A stretch of DNA of 64,000 bases from Phascolomyces articulosus (lineage: Eukaryota > Mucoromycota > Mucoromycetes > Mucorales > Lichtheimiaceae): the NCBI GenBank assembly GCA_025677815.1, contig JAIXMP010000022.1, forward strand, positions 248,001 through 312,000, in the 5' to 3' direction. Positions 48,381 to 59,649 of this stretch are shown here, in pieces. A model generated the notes under the pieces. That model was not told where the DNA came from. It made no database searches and saw only the letters and a list, made by a program, of their open reading frames with translations. The translations under genes were made by a program, and so were the position numbers. Each line of letters begins with the position of its first letter. Positions within the stretch are counted from its first letter, which is position 1.

Positions 48381-51300
48381 GCTATTAGTTTAGATTGTTT
48401 TTGTATAAAAAATCAGCCAGTGAAAAAAAAAGAGAATTTCAAGTGTCGCACAACCCACTCATTTTTGTATCAGCTCAAATTAAAGCAGTACCTGGATCAA
48501 TTGAAGGTATATCCAGTAGTAATCATTCATCTTAAGCAAGATGTATCAGTTTTCATTTATTTCACCCAGGAACTCGCTCCTCAATAATCCATAAAATAAG
48601 ACAAAGAAACCTGAACTTTTTTTTAGCTCCTTTTGGTTATTATTTTGAGGTCATTATTAAGTGTTCAATGTTTATAGTACATATTGTACATATACAAATA
48701 TGAGCTTACTTTTGCTTTCAAATATTCTTAAATGATAACGATATGTATTCCCAAGATGTTATATGTACCACTATCAATTAGGCATAATAATATAGTGCCT
48801 AAGAAAATTCTCAAAATAAGCAAACAAATAGTAAACATGTAGCACTGGCATTGTTGGTATGTATAGGTAGTTTACTATCTGTTGATGTTTAAACTCAATT
48901 GGTCCCATTGACAATGTCATTCACCATTAAACTACACACCAGAAGAGGAATATTGTATTACCATGGATATTACTGGAAATTCAACTTACCTTTGATAAAG
49001 TATTTATGAGCCGATTGACAAAACATGTAATTATCATAAAATCATCATCAAGTAACGTTTTCGACGAAGCAACATCTGAGAAACATCCTGGATAGTTTGA
49101 ATCATTAGTAAATGGATTAACAAAAACACAACTGCAATAGTGACAATAGCACTCACCCTTCTGATAGTAATAATTGGCCAAGTGGACGAGGACAATGACA
49201 TTGATTCGAGATCAATAGAACAATTTAATCATATATTATATTGTAATAACAGTAGTACAAAATTCCTCCTCTCCGCTAGCAGCATTTGATTCCTTGCCTA
49301 TCATGATATCATTTTGAACTTTTGCGTAATGACTCCTTCCTTCCCACTGTGTAAAACATTTTTTTTTGTATCTCGACATCTCGATCCCCAGTCAAAAATA
49401 GTGCCTATATTTAATCATCATAGAATAAAAGTCATTGACAAAGAATAAATTACTTTCAATATATATTTGGTAGCATGTTAATATATAGAAAACAAATATC
49501 ATCGAATGATGGGAACCATAATAATAAAGTAATTTTCATTGTTTATTAAGAATTCTTGTACAAGAATTTGTACTACATCCTTTTATTTATTTATTCAAAT
49601 GCTACTAAGGAGAACATTATCATATCCTATCGTGTACAACAAGAGCTAATGCTATAAATTTAGATAATATGGCATCATAAGATATAATGTTGTTGTAAAA
49701 GTGTATGACACCATGTGAAAAAAAAAATGGGTAGACATCCTATTGGTTACACAGACCCAACATTTGTTAAAAGTATCAAATATTTAAAAACAGGTTTATT
49801 ATTATTGACATAATTGCTATATACAGCATTATTAATAAGAAGACAGGTGCTATGGATTCTTGTGTGGCAACTTACTGGTCGCGCCATCACTCATGACTTG
49901 CTACAGACAGGTCTTTTTTTTATTTCCATGATGATTCTTATTGTAACGTGTATGATCCACTACTATTTACTGCGTGCTGTCTAGTTTTTTTTTCTTTCTA
50001 CAAATGACTTATCACAAGTCAAAAAAAAAAACCCTGTTCAAAACGTGACTCGACGGCAGGGCACTTGTCATTTATAAAAACACACAAACACACAATTCAA
50101 CAATTCAAAAACATAATTTATTACTTGAAATGATAAGGAATCAGAAAATGATTTTGTTACTTGTAAAAATAATTACCAATAATTATTCTGTTATTGAGTA
50201 ATGCTAATCCTATTTTACTATTCATTACAAATAGTGTGTGTTAGAGATATTCTAAAGATATAATTTTTCTCATCTACAAATATTTACGCAGACTTTAATA
50301 ATCTGCTTTTTCTTGTGAAAAAACAAATTCTTACTGCACATACACCACTCCTATCTCATTAGAAATGCATAATACAACAGACCTCTGTATTCTCCTTATT
50401 CAATGCGGTGGATCCAATATCCAAATCAAGTGTAGTGCATGTAAAGATGGATCAGCCGATGATATATTTTCGCTTGTCGGCATCATCATTCAACTTAACC
50501 ATTGATCATCAGCTTGATGCAGCTTCATATGATAACATACATCCCACTTCTCTAAAATTACATCTAATTCTTCTTGTTCTTCTTTTCCTTATCTTGAAAC
50601 AAATGTCGAATTCTAAACATGCCAGCTTTTTTTTTACTATATTAATGTATATTATTATTTTTCAATATATACTAAAGTAAAGAGAAATCTTTATAATATA
50701 TAATGACAAGTATCACCCTTCTTGCTTTGAATCACAAAATAAGGCATTATTACCTAAATTCATCGCTCCAATCTACACCATTATTTCTTCTCTTGTCATC
50801 GATGAGAAAGATAATTATTATAGCAAATATTCGATTATAGTAAAAGCCATTTCCAATATTTCCAATTACATAATATAAATTTGCTCATACTACTTCTACT
50901 ACTTTACATTTACCTCTAGTAACAATATTATGAAATGAAGATGAAGCTTATATCTACATGTAAAGCAAAAAGACTAACTTTTAATAAAGTGTAAAATTGT
51001 AAGGATAAATCGCCATGCATCTTTCCCCTATTTTTTTTTTCAAAATCATCTGAACCCAGTAGTAATATACATGCATACAAGCATGCATGCATAAGACAAA
51101 CAACAAAAAAAACGAGTATAATGATCGAGTGTATTATTATTATTGCGAGAATAACAAAATTAAGGGGAATTTAGGAGATCGTTGATTATTTTTATTATTA
51201 AATGATGATGAGGATGGAGGAGGGGTATATAATGATGGGTATGTGGTGTTGTCAAAAATGGGGTTGACTTATCTAATAATAATAATAATGTCGTAATTTA

Positions 51301-53501
51301 AGCTGTTCCTGGAAATTCATTCGATAAGGATGGATCCACGATCGTAAGAAATCAATAACTATATGATGTATATGTAAGCCATCGAAACAAGAAGAAATAT
51401 ATGGAAGGTTTTAATATGCTAATTTTTATTAGTTATATATAACAATGAAGAATGTGATGGAAGATTGGAAGATTATTAGAATGACATTTTCTTGTATATA
51501 CGCCTTTGTTATTTTAACCCTAAGAAAGAAAGAAAAAATGACGATACTACCACATGTAACTGTGGTTGTTTTTACAATGATGATGATTATTGATGGATGC
51601 CACGTATGTAAGGGTACAAGTACCTAAAATTAAACGGATACACTCTGTTGTTATTTTTATATTACGTCATGATGATAATTTACATGTTAGAATGATGCAA
51701 TTCAGGATGATGTTGTTATGGTTTAATAATAATTATCTCTTTTATACCTGATGAATGATGATGATGAAGTGTGCATATTTATTAAGTTATTATAAAGAAT
51801 GATTATATGCATTTATAAAATCTGATATGCTCAGCAATCAAGAACCAACCACCACCAAAGCAAACCTTGTTATTTTAACTCTTAAAAAAATAAAAAGGGG
51901 GAGGAAAAGGGTCTTTGATACTTTTTAGGAGTATTGCTTCTTTTTATTGAAATAAGAAATGATGTTGCATATTCCAAGGAGTTGGTATGCTGCTAATATT
52001 TATGAATAATAAGGATGATGATAAATGACATTCACACGCACGGGTTTATTACCGAATTGTTTATATTAGATTTGATAAATAAATAAATAAAAATTGCGCA
52101 GCAAACAAGAAGAAATCTGATGTTCTTCTTCATCGTCATTTATTGTCTGTGCTCCAATTTTTTGACATTTCACACACTCCTATATTTTTTCGCACGCACC
52201 CGTAAAAAAGATGATTTCAATAGCCAGAATATTATTATACTTGACGCCACCCTTATTTTCTTATTATTATTGTATTATAATAATAAGGATGGAAGAATGC
52301 TATTTTTTTTAGTGTGCTGCTAGCATCGGTATACTAACTTTAAAAGGAAATGGTGTGAATGACATTTAATATTGAAAGTCAAGTCAATAAGTAATAATAA
52401 ACAATAAACAATTGAGAATTATCAGGTGAAAAACAAAAGGTGGTCAGTGTTGTTATCTCCTTTATCGTATCAGCTTTTTTATTATTCCGACATGAGTGAT
52501 GATGAGTACCATTATTGATATAAGCAGGTGATACCATCATCATCATCATCCCCATTTTATATATACGTGTTCGTTGGTGATGCTTGTGGCACGGCCCGTA
52601 TATGCATCGATTCGCGTAGTGAAAAAGGAAGATGAGCTGGGTATCAAGTTTATAAGCTTTTCTTGTTAAATATGGTATTTTTAATAAAGTCCCCGGCATT
52701 TTTTTTTTCTTCGTAGCACCTATCATTGCATTCCGTTTCTTTTTCTTTTGTGTAACATGATCCATGCTTTTTTCTTTATTTTATCCACCGAACTAAACAT
52801 ATCACGGGCTTTCTTTTATAAGTAGCTGCAGGATTATTACTACTTTTTGATGATGAAGATGGTGATTACAAAAGATTGATGTCAGATTATTTGTTTTTTT
52901 TGGGGGGGTGGGGAAAGAAGAAGAGGAAAGAAACTACTTTTTTTTTCTAATTTCTATAACTTTCTATAAGAAACATTTATCATCATCGCGTGATATTTTT
53001 TTATACAAGTAAATGTTGTCAGATAATAATTATAATAATGAATTTTTTCTTATTTTATTGATGCAAAATTGTTAGGGTTTCAAAGTTAAAATGTTATATA
53101 CAAAAAAGAAGCTATAAGAAGATGGCTTGTAGAGTGGAATGATGATGATGATGGAATGGGGGATGGGTATGATGTTACTGCTGCTGTTAACCTTGTGTGT
53201 GTGTGTGTTATAATAATAAGAAGGAGGAGAAGGTGTGGTGAGAGAGAGAGAGAGAGAGAGAGTAAAAGCATAATATTTGTAATTTATATATATAAAAGAA
53301 AGAAAGAAAGAATTGGATCAACTGATTTGATATATATTTATGATGATATTGACAAAGAAGAAAAAATGATTGGTATATAAAAATAAAGAAAGGAATTAAT
53401 AAATGAAAAGAGTGGTAGGTGTGTGTGTGTATGTGTGTGTGTGTGTGATGGAAGTGGTGGGTGGTATATATAAATGGATGCAAAAGAAAAAAAGAAATGA
53501 T
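48381..53501. other. Long gene-poor AT-rich region
   Basis: Five kb without a supported gene other than the stub listed at 49034-49201. A 90-codon plus ORF at 50408-50680 and a short exon-like stretch near 49850-49920 (WILVWQLTGRAITHD) are not recognised. Short (GA)n and (GT)n repeats occur at 53241-53262, 53197-53209 and 53419-53447 in the 3' region of the bZIP gene. Confidence 0.42.
49034..49201 (-). CDS. Candidate type II membrane-anchor stub
   Basis: A 55-codon minus-strand ORF beginning MSLSSSTWP, then a basic ITIRR and a hydrophobic helix (VSAIVTIAVVFLLIHLL), ends at TGA 49034-49036. The pattern is that of a signal anchor of a Golgi enzyme with the catalytic part missing. It is probably a relic or a first exon. 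Confidence 0.25.
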   Translation of the reverse strand: MSLSSSTWPIITIRRVSAIVTIAVVFLLIHLLMIQTIQDVSQMLLRRKRYLMMIL

Positions 53502-54032
53502 TTATGATGATGTAGAAACGGATTGTGCTGGAGAAGATGAAGACATAAGAGACTTGCACATATTTCGCAGTACTTGATTATCTTCATGTGCTTTGACTAA
53601 TTCTTGTTGAAGAGTTGCATTTTCCGCAGAAATTTGTGCAAGCTTGGCAGCCATGGCTTTCATACTGGCTTGTTTCTTGGCTCGATATTTAGCAGATGCA
53701 ATCTTGTTTCGATGGCGCCGCTCATTCAATGATGTTGAACCATTAGGTAATGGTAATGAATGGCTTTTCAATGAATGATGATAATGTTGTTGTTGATGAT
53801 GATTATCTTCTTGACTTGCTTCTGACATGATAGGTGAAGGTGGAGGAGAATTGGGTGCACCTAAAGTAGAATCGGGTGGAGATAATAATTGATTTTGTTC
53901 TAGTTGTTTTGTTGTAGTAGATGTTGGATAATAATAATAATAATTGGTATTATTATCGTTCGATGGAGTAGTAGTTGTATTGTTGTTGTTGGTTGAAATG
54001 ATAGCGTCAATAGACATACAACGACGAGACAT
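53502..54032 (-). CDS. bZIP transcription factor
   Basis: An intronless minus-strand ORF of 176 residues. The basic region ERRHRNKIASAKYRAKKQA contains the N-x7-R signature (Asn109 to Arg117), followed by a zipper with LAQISAENATLQQELV and a heptad-like tail. The N-terminal 100 residues are N-, T-, Y- and H-rich with an SPPDS and an SPPPSP patch that may be phosphorylated. The basic region resembles the fungal Cys3/Met28 and Gcn4-like branches; closer placement is not possible. The ATG at 54032 follows a T/A-rich leader. Confidence 0.85.
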   Translation of the reverse strand: MSRRCMSIDAIISTNNNNTTTTPSNDNNTNYYYYYPTSTTTKQLEQNQLLSPPDSTLGAPNSPPPSPIMSEASQEDNHHQQQHYHHSLKSHSLPLPNGSTSLNERRHRNKIASAKYRAKKQASMKAMAAKLAQISAENATLQQELVKAHEDNQVLRNMCKSLMSSSSPAQSVSTSS

Positions 54033-55511
54033 GATTAAAAAAATCGAATAGTTTTGTTGGTTGAAATTGAAAAAAAAAGTAATAAAGAAGTAAAAGAAGA
54101 AGTAAAAAAAAAAAAAGACAAATCATACCTTTTTATATCATGTAACTGTATTTCTCCCTCCCCCCTCTTACCCTTCAATCTCCTCCTCTCCCCCAATAAA
54201 AAACCTCCAGATGACTTCATTTTCCATATATGGTTAAGCACGGCGCGATGACATAATTTGTTCATTGAAGGAGAGCGAAAATCCTTCAAATTTAGAGTAT
54301 TTTTTTTTACACACACACACACCAACCACACCACACCACAAACACCATCTCACCAACCACAACATCTCTTTATTCATGCTTCCTTTAAAAAAAAAACCTC
54401 CTGCCTTTGTGTATCCTGGTTAATCTTTTTTTCGTATCAAGTATTTATTATTATTATTATTACTATTATAAACATAATAATACATCATTATAGTCCTATA
54501 AAGAAGGAGATCACTCTTCTTACTTTATATATACTAAACAGTTCTTCGTCACCAATTCGTCATTATTTTACCCATGATGATAATGATATACTTCCCATGG
54601 CTCACACCTGGTGGATATTGTTAGTATCTTCTTTTTCTCACGTGTACGCCGGGTCGATCATTTTAAAATAATGTCTGACATGCCTTACTGCTACTACTAC
54701 ATCATTCAACTTTTGATAACCTGTTGAATTTCTATTCTGATGAAGGATGATGAGAAAAAACCTGTCAAATTGAAAGTCAAACTTTAGAATTTTTTAATAT
54801 AATTCTCTCCTTCCTCATTTCTCATATTGTTGATGTTGTCCTGCGTACTTGCTTATCCATATCGTATAATAATAATAATAATAAGGTCATGGTATATAGT
54901 AAAACAACTATTTTTCATTAAGTTGCATGCTAAATGGATAAAGACTTGCAGAAATCAATAGAAGGTTTTATTTCAACCTGACGACATATAAAATATTCCC
55001 ACCATGCATATATATTTATATTTTTTTTACCATAGTTACCAAATCGGCATAAAGTATTTTGGTATTATGCGGTTAATATCCTATGCGACAACAATAATGG
55101 ATGATAACATCTATCACACTTTCCCATTTGGATGGGTAATGAGATAAACACTAGACCATTTTTGGAATATGGTGCATAAAAGGAGGTCTAATTTTAGCCA
55201 TGAAAATGGGCGCTGAATTTGGTAGTAGTTAGTTCAATTATCTTTTTTTTTAGACAAGTCAACTACTTCTTCCTTTGCCTTTTCAAAAGAACTCAACTCG
55301 TGTTACAGTCCTAACCATTCTTCTTTCTTTAAAAATGAAACATAAAAGGGAGGCAGGAAAGAGGGAGGAATTACCAATGACTCATTCGTCATTGCCATTC
55401 AAACGTCATTCCCCGTAATATTTTTATTATATTGACAATATTTTTATATAAATCCAAATAAAGAAAACAAATGATATAGGCTTTTTCATTGTTTATGGAT
55501 AATAATTATAA

Positions 55512-55542
<31 letters not shown>

Positions 55543-55830
55543 GGTAATTGCTACTAGTGGGTACCAAATAAGAAGGTTGCTTCTTCCCATATCCCGGTTT
55601 TGTCATTATCGATGGATGAGATAGTACCAAATACGGTTATCAATTAGAACGGGTTTATCATTTCTACTTTTGGTGAAAATTCGACTATTATTTGTTATGA
55701 TATATTTATAAATTGTTGTATTCTTATTTTGAGCTCTGTTAACATGTCTACGGTAACATACATACTAATAAACTCAAGAACAAAAAGTGTGGCATCCTTA
55801 AGTGATGCCTATCATATTAACACTTCTAAA
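54033..55830. other. AT-rich spacer with (ACT)10 repeat
   Basis: Promoter side of the bZIP gene. A 99-codon minus ORF at 54035-54334 and a 137-codon plus ORF at 54258-54671 overlap and are low complexity. A pure (ACT)10 repeat lies at about 55513-55542. Confidence 0.5.
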
Positions 55831-56389
55831 CTAATTAACAATAACGTCGGCAACGTTTAATTGCACCACAAGCCTCGTAAGTGATGGCGGTCCTGTATCA
55901 TCATTTAAGAAATGGAGCCCTATTCTTCTCATGATGCTATAACCGTTTCTATCTCCGTCGATTATCTATGAAGAAAAAAAGTCAGACACTGATTACCTTT
56001 TTTTTTTTTTTCTTTTGACGTTCAAAAGCAATAAACCGTCCACTTACTACTTTTTGGCCATGGAGAGTAACACTGTTATACTGCTTTAACAACCAGGTTA
56101 CCCTATAAATAGAAAGCAGGTAAAATAAATAAAAAAGGGAAAATGCGTCAAATAAGCTATAATATTTACTTTGTTCTATGGCTTGTGAGCAATTCGATAT
56201 TGGTGTTAACAACATCCCATCGACATTCGTACACCAAGCATAGGATGACTCTCTGTTCCTATCATTTGTGTTTCTCCTTCTCCTTCGTGAACTAAAAGAA
56301 TTATATATTATATTATGTTAATAATTTGGATGACAATAAATATACCTTTATAGTTTTTATGAATTATATAATAATACCTGTGATTGCAT
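55831..56389 (-). CDS. Candidate four-exon small gene, unknown function
   Basis: A minus-strand model with exons 56389-56378, 56258-56170, 56102-56048 and 55965-55831 (TAG at 55831-55833) totals exactly 97 codons with consistent phases. Introns are 119, 67 and 82 bp, the last with a GTAAGT donor and a CTGAC plus poly-pyrimidine acceptor. The product contains ILCLVYECRWDVV, KQYNSVTLHGQKV and DGDRNGYSIMRRIGLHF. Overlapping open frames run through exons 1 and 2 in other phases, so the first part is less certain and an alternative first exon starting further upstream (near 56490) exists. It lies just outside the Tc1 element. No family was recognised. Confidence 0.42.
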
Positions 56390-56628
56390 CTTGCGTTGAC
56401 AGTAGGAATGTTTTGCGATCTGGTTTCATAGGTAGAGTGATTTTGTGAAATAAAACACTCTTCGACCAACATGACAAACATGTTGTCTGGATCATGATAT
56501 TAAAAAGCATCTAACCATTATAAAATTATTTCAGCTGGGAATAAAAAACCCTAAGAGATAATGCAAGTACCTGACAGGTTCTTTTTTTTTTTTTAAATAT
56601 CATCCCATCCAAATGTACACTTTGAAAA
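56390..56628. other. Short spacer next to the Tc1 element
   Basis: May include an earlier exon of the small gene model (open minus-strand stretch 56494-56378). Contains a T14 run (56581-56594). Confidence 0.35.
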
Positions 56629-56630
56629 TA

Positions 56631-56780
56631 CAGTATTTCCACTGTCAATTGGACATTTTTTTGAAATTATTGGTCTGAATTTTAAAAAATTTTGGTCACT
56701 GTTTGGTACCTCAATTGGTCATTTGTTTGAAAACCAATTGGTCACTTTCTGAAAATCCATTTGGTCACTTTTTATAAAAT
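56631..56780. repeat. Left terminal inverted repeat
   Basis: 150 bp, matching the reverse complement of 58145-58295 except for one T in a homopolymer (7 T here, 8 on the right). Confidence 0.95.
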
Positions 56781-56811
56781 AATATGGTCACTTTATTTTT
56801 TATAAGTGAAT

Positions 56812-58100
56812 CTACATAGGAATCTTGTTTCTACAATTTTCAAACATATTCACTAAATGCTGAATTATATTTTGAAGGTGAGCAATAGGTACTTCTTCAC
56901 TAGCTTCAATAATTCTTGAAGTGAGTGTTTCTACATCACTAAGCTTACTGCGCTTAACCTTTGCTTTTGTAATGGCCCAGAATTGTTCAATTGGATTTAA
57001 CTCGGGTGAGTATGGAGGAAGATACACTAGTGTATAACCTCGCGTCATGATTATAGGGTCAATCATTTCAGGGATATAGATAGGCGCATTATCCATAATG
57101 ATGAAATACCCTTTCATTTCTGGAAATTCATCCATAATATCCATGGTATCACTAATGAACTGAAGATAGTGTTCGCCCATAGTACCCTAGGCGCCTTTCT
57201 TTTTTTAGCTCCTACAACTTTTCTTCTCTTTACGTTCCCAGTTTCTCTCAAGCTTATATTTACAACACCCACAGCTAAGATCGCACCTAAAACACTATGT
57301 GAAGTAGCTTTCATAGAAGGAGTAGTTTCAATAGCTTGTTTACCATATGGTGCCCAACCATGACTATGACGCATATTGATATCGAATCTGGACTCATCTA
57401 CAAAAATGCAGTTGCCAAGATAGTCGATACCATTTGTAATCTATGTAGCAACCCAGTCTGCCTGTTCTTTGAGAGTTTCCTCTTTATTTCTACTAACAGG
57501 GTGTCGGCTTATAATTTTGATGCTGAGGTTACATTCTTCCTTTATAAACTCGGCAACCCTTGTTTTTTTTATTTGCAAGTTGCCAAAGCTTGTAGTCAAA
57601 CTTTCTACTGCATCCTGAATTGTTGCTGTTGGATCTTCATCAAAAAAATGGACAAGGTGAGCCTTATGGGTATCATTCAGTTGGCTAGCTGGTCTTCTGC
57701 GCATCTTATTTGTCATTTTTTTCAGAATCTTTCCTTCAGGATCTTCAGCTTGTGCCTTTTTCCACTTGTGAGCAGTGTAGTAATTGACATTGGCTGCAAT
57801 GGCTGCTTGCTTTGGTTTCATTAACTTGTCCTTAAAAAAATAGAAATAATGTCTACGGTCTTCATCTGTATAGATGGTATACTCCTGTGATCTCTCTTTC
57901 TTTGCTGGTACCACCTCTTCCATTTCAATATCTTCAGAAGTTGCTGCCTCGATTTGAACATCTTGCTTTTTGACATACTTTTTAAGATCTGTCAATCTTT
58001 TTAAACGAAACGACTTCTCTTCAACATAAGAAGGTGCTTCTTGACCCTGTTCATTAAAAAGATTACCGGCGCCATCTTCGAAAAACATAAACATGCTCAT
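56812..58100 (-). pseudogene. Tc1-type DD34E transposase, inactivated
   Basis: Minus-strand pieces 58100-57441, 57438-57180 (same frame, after a stop) and 57180-56812 (shifted frame) make up one transposase of about 430 codons. The first third has a helix-turn-helix with PKQAAIAANVNYYTAHKW. Catalytic residues are in FVDES (first Asp), MDNAPIY (second Asp) and SPELNPIEQFW (Glu), with 34 residues between the last two, the DD34E spacing of Tc1. An in-frame TAG at 57441-57443 and a frameshift near 57180-57205 (next to an A7 run) inactivate it. No intron explains either break. The family (DDE_3, IS630-Tc1) is clear; the closest relative was not identified. Confidence 0.9.
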
Positions 58101-58144
58101 TTTAATCGTTATTTGAGAATTATATAAAAGAGATAACCAAATGA

Positions 58145-58295
58145 ATTTTATAAAAAGTGACCAAATGGATTTTCAGAAAGTGACCAATTGGTTTTCAAAC
58201 AAATGACCAATTGAGGTACCAAACAGTGACCAAAATTTTTTAAAATTCAGACCAATAATTTCAAAAAAAATGTCCAATTGACAGTGGAAATACTG
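58145..58295. repeat. Right terminal inverted repeat
   Basis: 151 bp, inverted match to the left repeat; one base longer in a T/A homopolymer. Confidence 0.95.
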
Positions 58296-58297
58296 TA

Positions 58298-59649
58298 TAT
58301 CAAATTTTATGCAAAAAATGATTAGACTATTATTGGTATTGCTGTTATATTTTCTATATAAGTTAATAGTAACTTTTATGGCGAAAAACTTTAATTTGAT
58401 TGGCGCCAGGCACTCAATACAACGTCAAGTTTCAGTCCCGATTGCCTGGGATAATAAATACCCGTTTGATTACAAAATCACCTGATCTTCAGATCAGCCT
58501 GGCCTTATAATATGTTGTTTCTAAGGGCTTACATGATTATATACAAAATCATAGTAAATCCTTCTATTGTTTACTTGGTGCACTAAAAATAAGAATTTCA
58601 AACATAAAGGCATAGAAAGGCAATGATCTGCATGTGATAATAAAAGATCTACAAAAAAGTAACAAAAAAACTTGCTTTTTTCTACCCCTTGAATAGGTCA
58701 ATCAATTCCATTTTGCCTCAAAATAATCGATTACGTTATATTTTTAAGCGTCATCCTTTTATTAAGTTTTATGGCAATAATGATTATGTATTTTTACTAC
58801 GTAATATGAAGAATATAAATTTTAATAGGCATAGAGTGGCCTATATATAAGGTAAGTAATTTACTTAATATATAAAGAAAAACATTCCTTGGCGATATAT
58901 AAACAAATTATCGAATTTTTTGAAAGTGAATCGTATGAAACTATAAAGGAGAATTGCTGAGTTGTGTCAATTACGATGATATGACAATGTAGGAAATATA
59001 GTTACCCGTGAAATCATATATGGTTAAAGAATACATGGAGGGTTGAAAAGCTTGGCATATCCAAATAGTCTATGTATTATGATTCAAGAATGTTATCAAT
59101 TGGGGTAAGACTACGTTCGTTTATTATATACAGCTATATTATATAAATTATAACATTATTAGATGAATGGTGAAGTTGTATAACTAATAAAGTTATTCAG
59201 GGGGGGTTGTAAGGGATATGATGTCACAGCTTACGCATTGTTGTTATATAATAATACAATGAAGTTTGAGATCATCTTTGTAAAAGCGAAGTGCCCAGGA
59301 AAACATAGAAAACTGCCATCGATTGATGCATTCCAAATCGCAAACGACGACCGTCTCTTTCTATTACTATTAAAAAAAATCAAATAATATGGAAGAGTTA
59401 AAAAAAATAATTGTTTGAGAGAGATATTGTTTGATTTAATATACAAGTGAGGAGAGGAGCAAAGTAACAGTAGCATCACAATTATTATATGTCACTTTTT
59501 TTTTATTTACATATATTCAGAATATATACAGCTCAGCAATGATAGAATAGCATTACATATTGGGAGTAATAATAATACAAATAGAGAAAAAAAAAGAACA
59601 TAAACATAATAGTTTCTTTATTATTTACTATAATGCTACTAACTATGAT
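58298..59649. other. Spacer with two short inverted repeats
   Basis: A CCAGGCA/TGCCTGG pair (58406-58412, 58443-58449) and a CTGATCT/AGATCAG pair (82-88 and 91-97 of 58400) give possible hairpins in a GC-richer patch (58400-58520). No gene is supported. Confidence 0.4.

Larger units (their letters stand above)
56631..58295. mobile_element. Tc1/mariner-type DNA transposon, 1665 bp
   Basis: Two terminal inverted repeats of about 150 bp, almost identical, bound the element and begin CAGTATTTCCACTGTCAATT. TA dinucleotides flank both ends (56629-56630 and 58296-58297), the Tc1 target-site duplication. Each repeat contains four to five copies of a TTGGTCA word, likely transposase-binding subrepeats. 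The interior encodes a DD34E transposase on the minus strand that is now broken. Near-identity of the repeats shows recent activity; the element may still move if a partner copy supplies enzyme. Confidence 0.95.

Noticed and set aside
57336..57824. 162-codon plus-strand ORF
   Set aside because: Antisense of the transposase within the Tc1 element.
58395..58500. tRNA-derived SINE or tRNA suspected from TGGCGCC and GTTTCAGTCC words
   Set aside because: The words match A and B boxes only weakly and no acceptor stem forms; kept only as short inverted repeats.
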